31,718 nt of DNA from NCBI GenBank assembly GCA_964542755.1, contig CAZIWL010000040.1, forward strand, positions 1 through 31,718, given 5' to 3'. The position numbers were made by a program, and so were the translations under genes. Positions 1 to 6,943 of the stretch are shown one piece after another (positions within the stretch are counted from its first letter, which is position 1; each line of letters begins with the position of its first letter). The notes below the pieces were generated by a model. That model searched no databases, was not told the origin of the DNA, and saw only the letters and a program-made list of their open reading frames with translations. The stretch comes from SKLM01 sp964542755. GTDB taxonomy: Bacteria; Chloroflexota; Anaerolineae; B4-G1.

Positions 1-2
1 CC

Positions 3-215
3 CATTTTCATGTCGTTTCCGACTTCCGCCGCGAGATCTATGACAACTCGTTAGCACACCCTAAGCCGTGGCATCCGTCCGATGACCTGATCTACCATAC
101 GGCCTGGGAGGTGGCGGGAGCGCGAGTGCACCCGGGAGGCAGGGCCATCTGCCGAGAGATGGCGGGTCGCCACCACGCCGGGGGGGGCGACCCGCTGGGG
201 GACGTCAGCCGATGA
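3..215 (+). CDS. 3' end of an unidentified gene (partial at left edge)
   Basis: An open frame enters from the left edge and runs about 70 codons to a TGA at 213-215. The visible peptide begins HFHVVSDFRREIYDN and has a mixed composition (Tyr, Trp, His, Asp) rather than the Arg/Pro/Ser-rich look of most shadow frames here. Its last third is Gly/His-rich and less protein-like. The stop overlaps the convergent M24 gene's stop by about 11 bp. I do not recognise the family. It could be the true C-terminus of a rightward gene or chance open frame; the missing upstream sequence would settle it. Confidence 0.35.
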   Translation, partial: HFHVVSDFRREIYDNSLAHPKPWHPSDDLIYHTAWEVAGARVHPGGRAICREMAGRHHAGGGDPLGDVSR

Positions 216-1503
216 GATGCAGATCTTCCTGGCGGCCCGAAAGCCACAGCATCCCATTCTCCGTCAGCGCGGCTTCCTCCTCAAGGCCGATTCTGACCTT
301 CTGTCCTTCCCACTCGGGGACCGAGGTGGTCACGCAGAGCTCAATGGAGTAGCAGGTATCGTTGAAGAGCTCGTAGTCTCCCTTGCCGGGGACCCCCTCT
401 TGCCGATCCCAGAGGCCGATGGTGGGTCCAGCGGCGTGTCCGTGGTAGCCGATAGGGTGCGTATAGACCATCGTATCGATACCCTCCTCGGCAGCCACAT
501 CCAAGGTCTCTTTGAGAACGGCGTTCCCGGTACGGCCTGGCTGCATCGCCTCCAGAAGGATGTCCTGGACCCGATTTCCCTCAGCCAGTCCCTGCTGCAA
601 GCCTGCGGGAGCGTCGGTCTCCCCTGGTTGGAGTACATAGGCCAGCTGCTGTTGATCGGTGGCCAGTCCCAGGTAGGTGAAGCCCATGTCGCAGTGGAGC
701 AGGTCTCCGGGCAGGATCAGTTTCCGCTGTTCGTCCGGCTTCTGGCCTATGGGAGTGGCTGGTTGGTCGCTGGCCTGGATGTCGACCGTGGGCTGGAACC
801 ACGCGTTCAGGCCGAGATCGAGCATCTTCTGGCGCATCCACCAGACGATGTCGTCGGTGGTGGTGATCCCAGGTTGTATTGTCTGATCCGAGAAAGCCTG
901 AGCAATGATCGTATGACCGAGAGCAATGATGGCCGGGTAGACAATCAGCTCGGGCTCGATGCGGCGTTCCAACCAGCCCACGACCAGGCGCTCAGCGCTC
1001 TTGATCCGCTCGCCATAGGCGTTGCCAAGGGCTGATACGATCCGTTCATGTTCAGCGTGGGTCAAGCCGTCGGCAAAGGCGTAGGTATCGGAGACGTTGA
1101 GACCAATGACGTTCGGTTCTCGCTCCTGCACTACGCGAGCCAGACATTCAAATTGTTCCTCCTCATCGGGATTCCAGCCCGACTCGTAGTACTCGCCGTG
1201 GCCGTATCGGTCGAGCGTCAGCCGCTCCACGGTACCGTCGCTCTGACGATGGAAGACGAGGATCGTGCGCCTGCGTGCTGACATGGCCGGCTCGGGCAGA
1301 AAAGTCATGATGACCGGGTCTTCGTTGTATTCGCGAGCGGCAACGATCCACATGTCGAAACCTTCGCGTTCCATGAGTTCGGCCAGTATCCCGTCGAGCC
1401 GTTGCTTGAGCCAGTCGTTGCGTACGTCGGCTCTCTGGCGAAGCGCGAGTATTTTATCTCGATAACCTTCAGCACGTACTTGGGGACGAGCGTTCTGAGT
1501 CAC
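205..1503 (-). CDS. M24-family metallopeptidase (Xaa-Pro aminopeptidase/creatinase fold)
   Basis: Cytosolic pita-bread-fold protein of the M24 family, which includes Xaa-Pro aminopeptidases, prolidases and creatinases. I chose the GTG at 1503-1501 because a strong GGAGG lies 4 nt upstream on the minus strand; an ATG at 1569 would add 22 residues without a good ribosome binding site. From this GTG the protein is 432 aa: an N-terminal creatinase-like domain, then the catalytic domain. Counting from the ATG, likely metal ligands are Asp294 (HCDMG), Asp305 (LATDQQQ), a His in the HPIGYHGH motif (371-378), Glu410 (YSIEL) and a Glu in IGLEEEA (430-431), so all five ligand positions look filled. It is transcribed away from the rest of the window. 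Substrate cannot be told; M24 proteins also act as creatinases or lyase-like enzymes. Confidence 0.9.
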   Translation of the reverse strand: MTQNARPQVRAEGYRDKILALRQRADVRNDWLKQRLDGILAELMEREGFDMWIVAAREYNEDPVIMTFLPEPAMSARRRTILVFHRQSDGTVERLTLDRYGHGEYYESGWNPDEEEQFECLARVVQEREPNVIGLNVSDTYAFADGLTHAEHERIVSALGNAYGERIKSAERLVVGWLERRIEPELIVYPAIIALGHTIIAQAFSDQTIQPGITTTDDIVWWMRQKMLDLGLNAWFQPTVDIQASDQPATPIGQKPDEQRKLILPGDLLHCDMGFTYLGLATDQQQLAYVLQPGETDAPAGLQQGLAEGNRVQDILLEAMQPGRTGNAVLKETLDVAAEEGIDTMVYTHPIGYHGHAAGPTIGLWDRQEGVPGKGDYELFNDTCYSIELCVTTSVPEWEGQKVRIGLEEEAALTENGMLWLSGRQEDLHLIG

Positions 1504-1780
1504 AATACCTCCGTGTGCATCTGAAGCGACACGTGTCTGCGTCCACCTGGGGCGTGTACTGCGGTTCAAAGTCTGACCGGGCGTGGCTGCGGGAATCAGG
1601 TGCCACAGAGCCCGCTTGAATCACCGGTCAAGAGAACTGCGATGAGAACCCCAGGGAACGATCAAGTCGAGGGAACCCCTGCCTCCGGTGCCCGCTGCGC
1701 TGGCACTCCGTGCGCGCATTGACGTGGGGTGGGCGGAGGAGGATAGCTGCACCCTGACGAACCAAGACCGACCGTGGAAG

Positions 1781-1809
1781 AGTATAGCAGAGACTTAGGG
1801 ACTGGTCCA
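1781..1809 (-). promoter_or_regulatory. putative sigma70-type promoter for the leftward M24 gene
   Basis: On the minus strand there is an extended -10, TGC followed by TATACT (1786-1781). A weak -35, TGGACC (1809-1804, 4 of 6 matches to TTGACA), sits 17 bp away. It would give a leader of about 270 nt before the GTG at 1503. It stands back to back with the rightward promoter at 1859-1887. Confidence 0.4.
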
Positions 1810-1858
1810 GCCGCGAACGTGAATGGGGTATAGGACGAGCGAAGGAGCTGTGCGGCGG

Positions 1859-1887
1859 TTGACACGCTCTTTGGGCTATGGTATACT
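1859..1887 (+). promoter_or_regulatory. strong sigma70-type promoter
   Basis: A perfect -35 TTGACA (1859-1864), a 17-bp spacer and a -10 TATACT (1882-1887) preceded by TGG, an extended -10. Transcription would begin near 1894 and read towards the solute-binding protein gene at 2373. This is the closest match to a consensus promoter seen in the window. Confidence 0.65.
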
Positions 1888-2372
1888 TGCCTGAAATGTC
1901 ATTTTGTGTTTAGTGGCGTCGATTACGCGCTCGTCGTTGTTATCCATGGGACGATCCCGGCGTCTAACGATGATTCTCTCATCCGATTTCCTCTCCCGGC
2001 TTGCTGAATAGAGCGCACCTTGTTGACTGGAGACCGCGCACGATGATAGGTGTGACGCTTGTTTTCCACGACCTCCCGGACGAGCTGGCTGCGCTTCCGT
2101 TTGTCATACAGCTATTCGACGTGGATAGAACGTATGTGTAGGGTGGCTGTCCCCGCCGCCGGTGCGTCACGGTTGCAGCGACGAAGGGATTCGCTTGGGG
2201 CAGGTAGCTGCAGGACATCTCGCTCAACCACTGACTATCCGGCTTTTCTTTGGGGCGTTCAAGCGTGCAGGTGAACTTGCAGAAGGGGGTGTGTATAGTC
2301 AAAGCAGGAATCGTGGTTGGAGTGGAGCGAATCGGTTGGATTAAGCGAGTCGCAGTATAGTAGGGAGGAAAG
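1888..2372. other. long gene-free stretch / untranslated leader
   Basis: About 480 bases between the promoter at 1859-1887 and the lipoprotein start. Short open frames exist (for example a 32-codon ATG frame at 2043), but none has a convincing ribosome binding site together with a recognisable product. I see no riboswitch consensus that I can name. It is most simply a long 5' leader. The bases from 1504 to 1780 on the other side of the promoters also hold nothing I can identify. Confidence 0.45.
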
Positions 2373-4073
2373 ATGATGTCTTCTGAACGCCGGTTGTTGG
2401 GTGTGTTGAGTTTGCTGGTCATATGCGCAGTCCTGTTCGCTGCGTGTGGTCCGGCGGAGCCGGAGACCGTGGAGAAAGTGGTGACCCAAGAGGTAGAGAA
2501 AGTGGTCACCGAGGAAGTGGTTGTCAAAGAGACAGTGGTCGTTGAAGAAGAGGTCGTGGCGACACCGGAGCCGAGGGAGTTCATCGTCGGTATATCGTTC
2601 GATCAGGCCACGCTCGATCCCGGACGCGGCTTTGAGATCACGGGCGGGATGATCCACAAGGCGACGTACAACACCCTGGTGACCTGGGCCGACGACAACG
2701 TCGAGGAGTTGGTGCCCGATCTGGCCGAAAGCTGGGAGGTCTCGGAGGAAGGTCGGGTGTTCACGTTCAAACTCCGTGAGGGCGTCAAGTTCCACAGCGG
2801 CAACGAGATGACGGCGGAGGACGTGGTCTTCTCCTGGGAGCGGGCCAAGAACCTGAAGGGGAATCCTTCGTTCCTGTTCGAGGGTGTGGAATCGGTTGAA
2901 GCTGCTGATGACTACACCGTTGTGGTCACCAAGGATAAGCCAGATCCCGCATTCCTCGCCAAGTCGACCTTTGGCTGTTTCTCGGTGTTGGACAGTGAGA
3001 CCGTCATGGAGCAGGGCGGAGTGAGCGGGCCAGATGCTGCCGAGACCGATGAGGCCGAGGATTGGCTGAATGAGAACTCGGCCGGGACAGGGCCCTACGT
3101 GCTCAGGAGCTGGGTGCCGGAGACCGAGGTCGTCATGGACAAGTTCGACGACTACTGGCGCGGACCAGCTTTCTTCGATCGCTACATCGTTCGCAACATC
3201 CCCGATACGGCTACGCAGAAGCTGACGCTGGAGGCGGGCGATATCGATGTTGCCGTTGAGATCAAGGGCGACCAGATCCCGGCATTGCAGGCCAATCCCG
3301 AGGTGAAGGTTGTCGAGGGGCAGGGCACGGACATGTTCTTCCTCCTCTGCAACGCCAATCCCGAGCTCACGGATGGCATCATGAGCGATGACAGAGTGCG
3401 CCAGGCGATTCGCTATGCCCTGGACTATGAGGGGATCAAGGCCCTCGTCGGTGGCTCGGCGATCACCCCCGCCACCATTGTGCCCTTCGGGTTCGCCGGT
3501 GCCTGGGGGCCCGACAAGGCGTTCGAGCAGGATCAAGAGAGGGCCATGGAGCTGCTGGCCGAGGCGGGTTACCCGGACGGCTTCGAGATCGAGATGGAGT
3601 ACCCGACGAAGTTCACGCGCAGCGGGGTCGACTTCGACATTATGGCGGAGAAGGTTCAGGCGGACCTGGCTGAGGTCGGTATCGACGTCACGCTCAAGCC
3701 CGGCGAGTTGATGACCGTGCTGCAGAACTACCGAGACGGCATTGAGGGGTTCTCCTTCTGGATGTGGGGCGCGGACTACTACCACGTTAACGACTACATC
3801 GAGTTCCTACCTGAGGGCATCGTGGGGCTCAGGTCGCAGTGGACGGACGAGAGAGCTGAGCAGGAGATCAGGGACCTACGCGATGCGGCCAAGGTCGAGA
3901 TGGATCAGGATGAGCTGGCTGACATCTGGGATGAGATTCAGGCGTATATCCAGGTGCAGAGCCCGTTCGTGCCGCTGGTGCAGCCCGGTGCGGCCGTCGG
4001 AATCCGGCAGTCGCTGAAGGGCTACGTTTTCAACGAGGCATGGAAGGTTGATCCGTTCCTAGTGGCGAAGTAG
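2373..4073 (+). CDS. ABC transporter substrate-binding lipoprotein, family 5 (DppA/OppA-like)
   Basis: Extracytoplasmic receptor for a peptide, nickel or similar ABC importer (SBP family 5). A lipoprotein signal (residues 1-24, charged SERR then a hydrophobic run) ends in FAAC, with lipidated Cys25. Residues about 30-64 form a Val/Glu/Thr-rich low-complexity tether (EKVVTQEVEKVVTEEVVVKE), a style common in Chloroflexota lipoproteins. The binding domain follows, with the family-typical region LAESWEVSEEGRVFTFKLRE near residues 114-133. Length (566 aa) is normal. The ATG has GGGAGG just upstream. No permease or ATPase genes lie nearby, so its transporter partners must be elsewhere. A large stem-loop follows the stop codon. 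The ligand cannot be inferred from sequence alone. Confidence 0.92.
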   Translation: MMSSERRLLGVLSLLVICAVLFAACGPAEPETVEKVVTQEVEKVVTEEVVVKETVVVEEEVVATPEPREFIVGISFDQATLDPGRGFEITGGMIHKATYNTLVTWADDNVEELVPDLAESWEVSEEGRVFTFKLREGVKFHSGNEMTAEDVVFSWERAKNLKGNPSFLFEGVESVEAADDYTVVVTKDKPDPAFLAKSTFGCFSVLDSETVMEQGGVSGPDAAETDEAEDWLNENSAGTGPYVLRSWVPETEVVMDKFDDYWRGPAFFDRYIVRNIPDTATQKLTLEAGDIDVAVEIKGDQIPALQANPEVKVVEGQGTDMFFLLCNANPELTDGIMSDDRVRQAIRYALDYEGIKALVGGSAITPATIVPFGFAGAWGPDKAFEQDQERAMELLAEAGYPDGFEIEMEYPTKFTRSGVDFDIMAEKVQADLAEVGIDVTLKPGELMTVLQNYRDGIEGFSFWMWGADYYHVNDYIEFLPEGIVGLRSQWTDERAEQEIRDLRDAAKVEMDQDELADIWDEIQAYIQVQSPFVPLVQPGAAVGIRQSLKGYVFNEAWKVDPFLVAK

Positions 4074-4090
4074 CGACTGGGGTGTTGTAC

Positions 4091-4127
4091 GACAGTTGAT
4101 GGCCTCACGTCGAGGCCATCAACTGTC
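4091..4127 (+). terminator. perfect 16-bp stem-loop after the binding-protein gene
   Basis: GACAGTTGATGGCCTC (4091-4106) and its exact reverse complement (4112-4127) flank a 5-nt loop, ACGTC. It lies 17 nt past the stop at 4073. No U-tract follows, so it may act as a transcript 3'-end stabiliser or partial terminator rather than a classical intrinsic terminator. Confidence 0.55.
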
Positions 4128-4193
4128 ACTCTGACAGGCGAACGTGGAGCAAGATCTGGTGGCAGGACGTCCTGAAAGCCGGAGAGGAATCTG

Positions 4194-5237
4194 ATGGTCA
4201 GGATCGCATTCGTGGCCCCGCTCACAGGGCCGGAGGCCGTCGTGGGCCTACCGATGAAGGAGACCGTTGAACTGGCTCTTCGGGAGGCTCAGGGTGAAGG
4301 CCGGTGCTCGGAGCAAGTAGAACTCATCGCGCTTGACGATCAAGCAGACCCGGCGAAAGCGAGGGCGCTGGCCGCAAGGCTGGTTCGGGATGAGACGGTG
4401 GTGGGCGTGGTGGGGCACAAGAACAGCGGTCCTTCCGCCGCCGCGGGACCCTTGTACTCGGACGCGGGCCTGGCCCAGATCACGCCGTCCGCGACGAACT
4501 CGGAACTGGCACGACAGGATTGGCGGACGTTCTTCCGGATGTGCGCCGACAATGACAGCCAGGCCAATGCCGCAGCCCGGTTCGCTGCAGAGGAACTGGG
4601 CGTTCGTAACGTGTGTGCCGTTCACGACGGCACCGGCTATGGGCGCCCGCTGGCGGATACATTCCTTGATGCTGTGAGGGGCTACGGCATAGACGTTGCG
4701 CTGGTGGAGGAGATCCGTCTCGGTCAGAGAGATTTCCAGGATACAGCGCTGGCGCTGCTGGAGGCGGACTCGGACCTGGTTTACCTCGGCCTGACGGAGA
4801 TCGAGAGTTCCTTCCTCGTACGCGCCATGCGAGACGCGGGGGTGAGGAGTCTATGCCTGGGAGCCGATGGCGGCCGCCAGTCACCCTTTCCGCAGCTGGC
4901 TGGGGAGGCCGCAGAGGGGGTGTACGAGACCTATGCCGGCATGGATCCGCAGTCCACAGAGAGGGGGCGGTCCCTGCTAGAGGCATGCGAGGGTGCCTAC
5001 GGCGCGTGTCCGATCTTCGGGGCCGAGGCCTATGACGCGGCGTACGTGCTCCTTGAGGCACTGCGCCGGGCTCCGGTACCGGGTCGCAGTTCTGTTCTGC
5101 AGGCGATCAAGGAGATGGAGGCTTTGGTAGGTGTTACGGGGCCGATTTCCTTCACATCTTCGGGCAATAGGCGACGCGCAGCAGTAACCATCTGGCAGGT
5201 GCGAGACGGGCAGATGGTTCCGATCAGTACGGTATGA
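4194..5237 (+). CDS. leaderless LivJ-like (Peripla_BP_6) ligand-binding protein, copy 1
   Basis: Type I periplasmic-binding fold related to the branched-chain amino-acid receptor LivJ and to amide-sensing regulators. The ATG is fixed by GGAGAGG upstream and by an in-frame TGA at 4173-4175, so no signal peptide can be encoded: strand 1 of the fold begins at residue 2 (VRIAFVAPLTG). Family landmarks include VVGVVGHKNSG (ligand-loop region), ARQDWRTFFRMCADND and VYLGLTEIES, and the protein ends near the expected C-terminus (347 aa). It is paralogous to the gene at 5838-6914 and they flank the putative selenoprotein with short spacing. Lack of export suggests a cytoplasmic sensor or ligand carrier; non-classical export cannot be excluded. 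Ligand unknown. Confidence 0.88.
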   Translation: MVRIAFVAPLTGPEAVVGLPMKETVELALREAQGEGRCSEQVELIALDDQADPAKARALAARLVRDETVVGVVGHKNSGPSAAAGPLYSDAGLAQITPSATNSELARQDWRTFFRMCADNDSQANAAARFAAEELGVRNVCAVHDGTGYGRPLADTFLDAVRGYGIDVALVEEIRLGQRDFQDTALALLEADSDLVYLGLTEIESSFLVRAMRDAGVRSLCLGADGGRQSPFPQLAGEAAEGVYETYAGMDPQSTERGRSLLEACEGAYGACPIFGAEAYDAAYVLLEALRRAPVPGRSSVLQAIKEMEALVGVTGPISFTSSGNRRRAAVTIWQVRDGQMVPISTV

Positions 5238-5250
5238 GGGTGGAGGTCTG

Positions 5251-5763
5251 ATGTTTGCAGGAACAGCCGTGTTGTATTCTCTGAACACCGATTACAGAAC
5301 GCCGACCTGACAGGAATGCTGCCGGGTGAGAGAGTTTCTCTCCGCGCGTGATGTCCCGTTCGTCGAGCGGAATATCAGGAAAGAGCCCCTAGCGAAGAAG
5401 GAAGTGGAGGCTCTGGTGGGCGAGGTGGTCGTGCCGGTGGTCGTGATGGGTGACCGCCACGTCGTGGGTTACGATCCCTCTAGCCTGGAGATGATGTTGG
5501 CCGAATCAGAGAGGAAGGAGAGAGCTCAGCCCCCAAGGGACTCCTTGAAGGCTGAGCAGGCCTCGATGGCTGCCCGCAAGCGTGATACCTTAGCTGGCGG
5601 CGTCGGCGATCTCTTGGCGCGAGTGCGCGAGGAACTAGCCTATAGCGCTGCCAAGGGGACGGGACCCTATCGACAGGGCATGGAGGACGGTCTCCGCTTC
5701 ACGGAGGATGCGTTGGTCGCGATTCTTCAGGCCCACGGCGACGGATCAAATGACGACGCCTGA
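5251..5763 (+). CDS. putative selenoprotein: glutaredoxin/NrdH-like with UxxC active site (in-frame TGA at 5308)
   Basis: The frame opens at ATG 5251, with GGAGG 4 nt upstream and 13 nt after the previous stop, and runs to TGA 5761-5763 with one internal TGA (codon 20, 5308-5310). Read through, it gives a 170-residue protein. It has a thioredoxin-fold first strand (AVLYS, residues 6-10), the active site TPT-U-QEC-C (17-24), helix RVREFLSARDVPF, the cis-Pro region VVPVVVMGDRHVVGYDP (about 79-95) and a helical tail (about 100-170) I do not recognise. The TGA falls exactly on the first Cys of the glutaredoxin CxxC (compare TPTCPYC in NrdH-like proteins), the usual place for selenocysteine. A SECIS-like hairpin lies just downstream. 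Likely role: thiol/selenol oxidoreductase. The alternative is a nonsense-mutated gene restarting at GTG 5326, which would lack the active site. Confidence 0.75.
5308..5310 (+). other. candidate selenocysteine UGA codon
   Basis: In-frame TGA at codon 20 of the glutaredoxin-like gene, in context ACG CCG ACC TGA CAG GAA TGC. Coding potential of the same frame is good on both sides: VLYS and TPT before it, CCRVREFLS after it. No frameshift is needed to join them. Confidence 0.7.
5326..5343 (+). promoter_or_regulatory. SECIS-like hairpin in the coding sequence
   Basis: G5326 pairs with C5343, U5327 is bulged, GAGAG (5328-5332) pairs with CUCUC (5338-5342), and the apical loop is AGUUU (5333-5337). 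The loop begins 22 nt after the UGA and carries G at its second position. Both fit the usual bacterial SECIS pattern (loop about 16-37 nt downstream, G in the first two loop positions, often a bulged U on the 5' side as in E. coli fdhF). A shifted register (5330-5334 with 5338-5342) would give a UUU loop instead, so folding should be computed. Confidence 0.55.
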
Positions 5764-5837
5764 GGGAGATAGCGTCGCCAATGAACGTTTCTGAGTGAAG
5801 AGCGCTGGTGATAATAGAGCCACAAGGGGAAGCGACT

Positions 5838-6914
5838 ATGGACAGTGTGTTGAAGCTGGGGCACTCGGTGCCCCTGTCCGGCGAGGAGGGAACCCACGGC
5901 CGGGCGGCCGACAATGCGGTCAGACTGGCTGTGGAACGGGCGAACGCGGAATTGGATCTGCCTTTTGCTGTCGAGCTGGTCTCCCTGGACGATAAGTGTA
6001 CGATGGAGGCCGGTGAGGCGGTTGCGCGCCGGTTCTGCGAAGATCTCGACGTCTTCGGCGTTGTGGGACCGTTCAACAGCGCCCCCACGCTGGCGGCAGG
6101 CCCGGTCTATCACGAGTCTGGCCTGGTTCACATCTGCCCGGCGGCCTCTAACCCGGATCTGTCACGCCAGGGATGGCACACGTTTTTCCGGGTCGTTGCC
6201 TCTGACGACGTGCAGGGACGTGAGGCCGCGAAATGTGCCGTGGAGATCGTCGGAGCGGAGCGGATTGCGGTGTTGCACGATAAGTCGGCCTTCGGGCAGC
6301 CGCTGGCCGAGGTTGTGGCCGATGAGGCGGCCAGGAATGGCGCCGAGATCGTCCTCTTCGAAGGCGTCGACCGCGGGCAGCGCCGGTTCCCGGAGACAGT
6401 GAGACGCGTGAGGGAGGCAGGGCCTGATCTGATCTACTTCGGGCTGATCGAGGCGGAGGGGGCTGCAATGGCCAGCCATCTTCGTGAGGTCGGCGTTGTG
6501 GCACCGTATCTCGGCGCAGATGGCGTTAAGCCCTCACGGTATCTGGAGACCCCGGAATTCGACGTGCCGGGGCCCTACTACACCAGCGCGTGCGCTAACG
6601 TGAGAATCCGGCCGTCGGCCGCTGAGTTCCGGCGGGCCTACGCCGAGCGCTTCCCGGATTTCGCGGACTATACGGTCTACACCGTGGAAGCTTATGATGC
6701 TGCCAGGATCCTTATCGACGCCCTGAGGCGGGCGGGAACTGGAGATCGTGAGGCCATCCGTCGTGAGGTCGCGGAGACCGCGAGCTTTGCGGGCGCGAGC
6801 GGGCCGATTACGTTCACGGGGCAAGGTGACCGCGTGGATCCGACAGTAGATTTCTACGTCGTCAAACAGGGGGCGCTCAGTCTCCTTGGAACGACGGCGG
6901 AGTTGCTGAGTTGA
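5838..6914 (+). CDS. leaderless LivJ-like (Peripla_BP_6) ligand-binding protein, copy 2
   Basis: Paralogue of the protein at 4194-5237, with matching blocks such as FGVVGPFNSAPTLAAGP, SRQGWHTFFRVVASDD and LIYFGLIEAEG in the same order. I prefer ATG 5838, preceded by AAGGGGA at 5824-5830, over GTG 5808, which adds ten hydrophilic residues; an in-frame TGA at 5796 rules out a signal peptide either way. The protein is 358 aa from this ATG. Its first strand starts at once (LKLGHSVPLSG). The gene follows the selenoprotein candidate by 74 nt and precedes an aminotransferase by 29 nt. It is probably a cytoplasmic binding or sensing protein; ligand unknown, though an amino acid or related amide is typical of the fold. 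Confidence 0.87.
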   Translation: MDSVLKLGHSVPLSGEEGTHGRAADNAVRLAVERANAELDLPFAVELVSLDDKCTMEAGEAVARRFCEDLDVFGVVGPFNSAPTLAAGPVYHESGLVHICPAASNPDLSRQGWHTFFRVVASDDVQGREAAKCAVEIVGAERIAVLHDKSAFGQPLAEVVADEAARNGAEIVLFEGVDRGQRRFPETVRRVREAGPDLIYFGLIEAEGAAMASHLREVGVVAPYLGADGVKPSRYLETPEFDVPGPYYTSACANVRIRPSAAEFRRAYAERFPDFADYTVYTVEAYDAARILIDALRRAGTGDREAIRREVAETASFAGASGPITFTGQGDRVDPTVDFYVVKQGALSLLGTTAELLS

Positions 6915-6943
6915 AGTCGTTCAAATTGGGAGATTGAGGAACT

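Noticed and set aside
2336..2361. Possible promoter just before the lipoprotein (TTGGAT and TATAGT)
   Set aside because: Spacer is only 14 bp and the -10 nearly touches the ribosome binding site.
2259..3785. 508-codon open frame on the minus strand opposite the lipoprotein gene
   Set aside because: It is the antisense shadow of the well-supported solute-binding protein. Its translation is Leu/His/Arg-rich with no recognisable domain, an effect of high G+C and codon bias.
5251..5340. Frameshift, not recoding, joining the two halves of the glutaredoxin-like gene
   Set aside because: Both halves are already in the same frame, so no shift is needed. The other two frames give no glutaredoxin-like peptide.
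5326..5763. Conventional 145-aa gene starting at GTG 5326
   Set aside because: No good ribosome binding site at this GTG, and the product would begin inside the thioredoxin-fold helix without strand 1 or the redox motif. The ATG at 5251 with read-through of TGA explains the sequence better.
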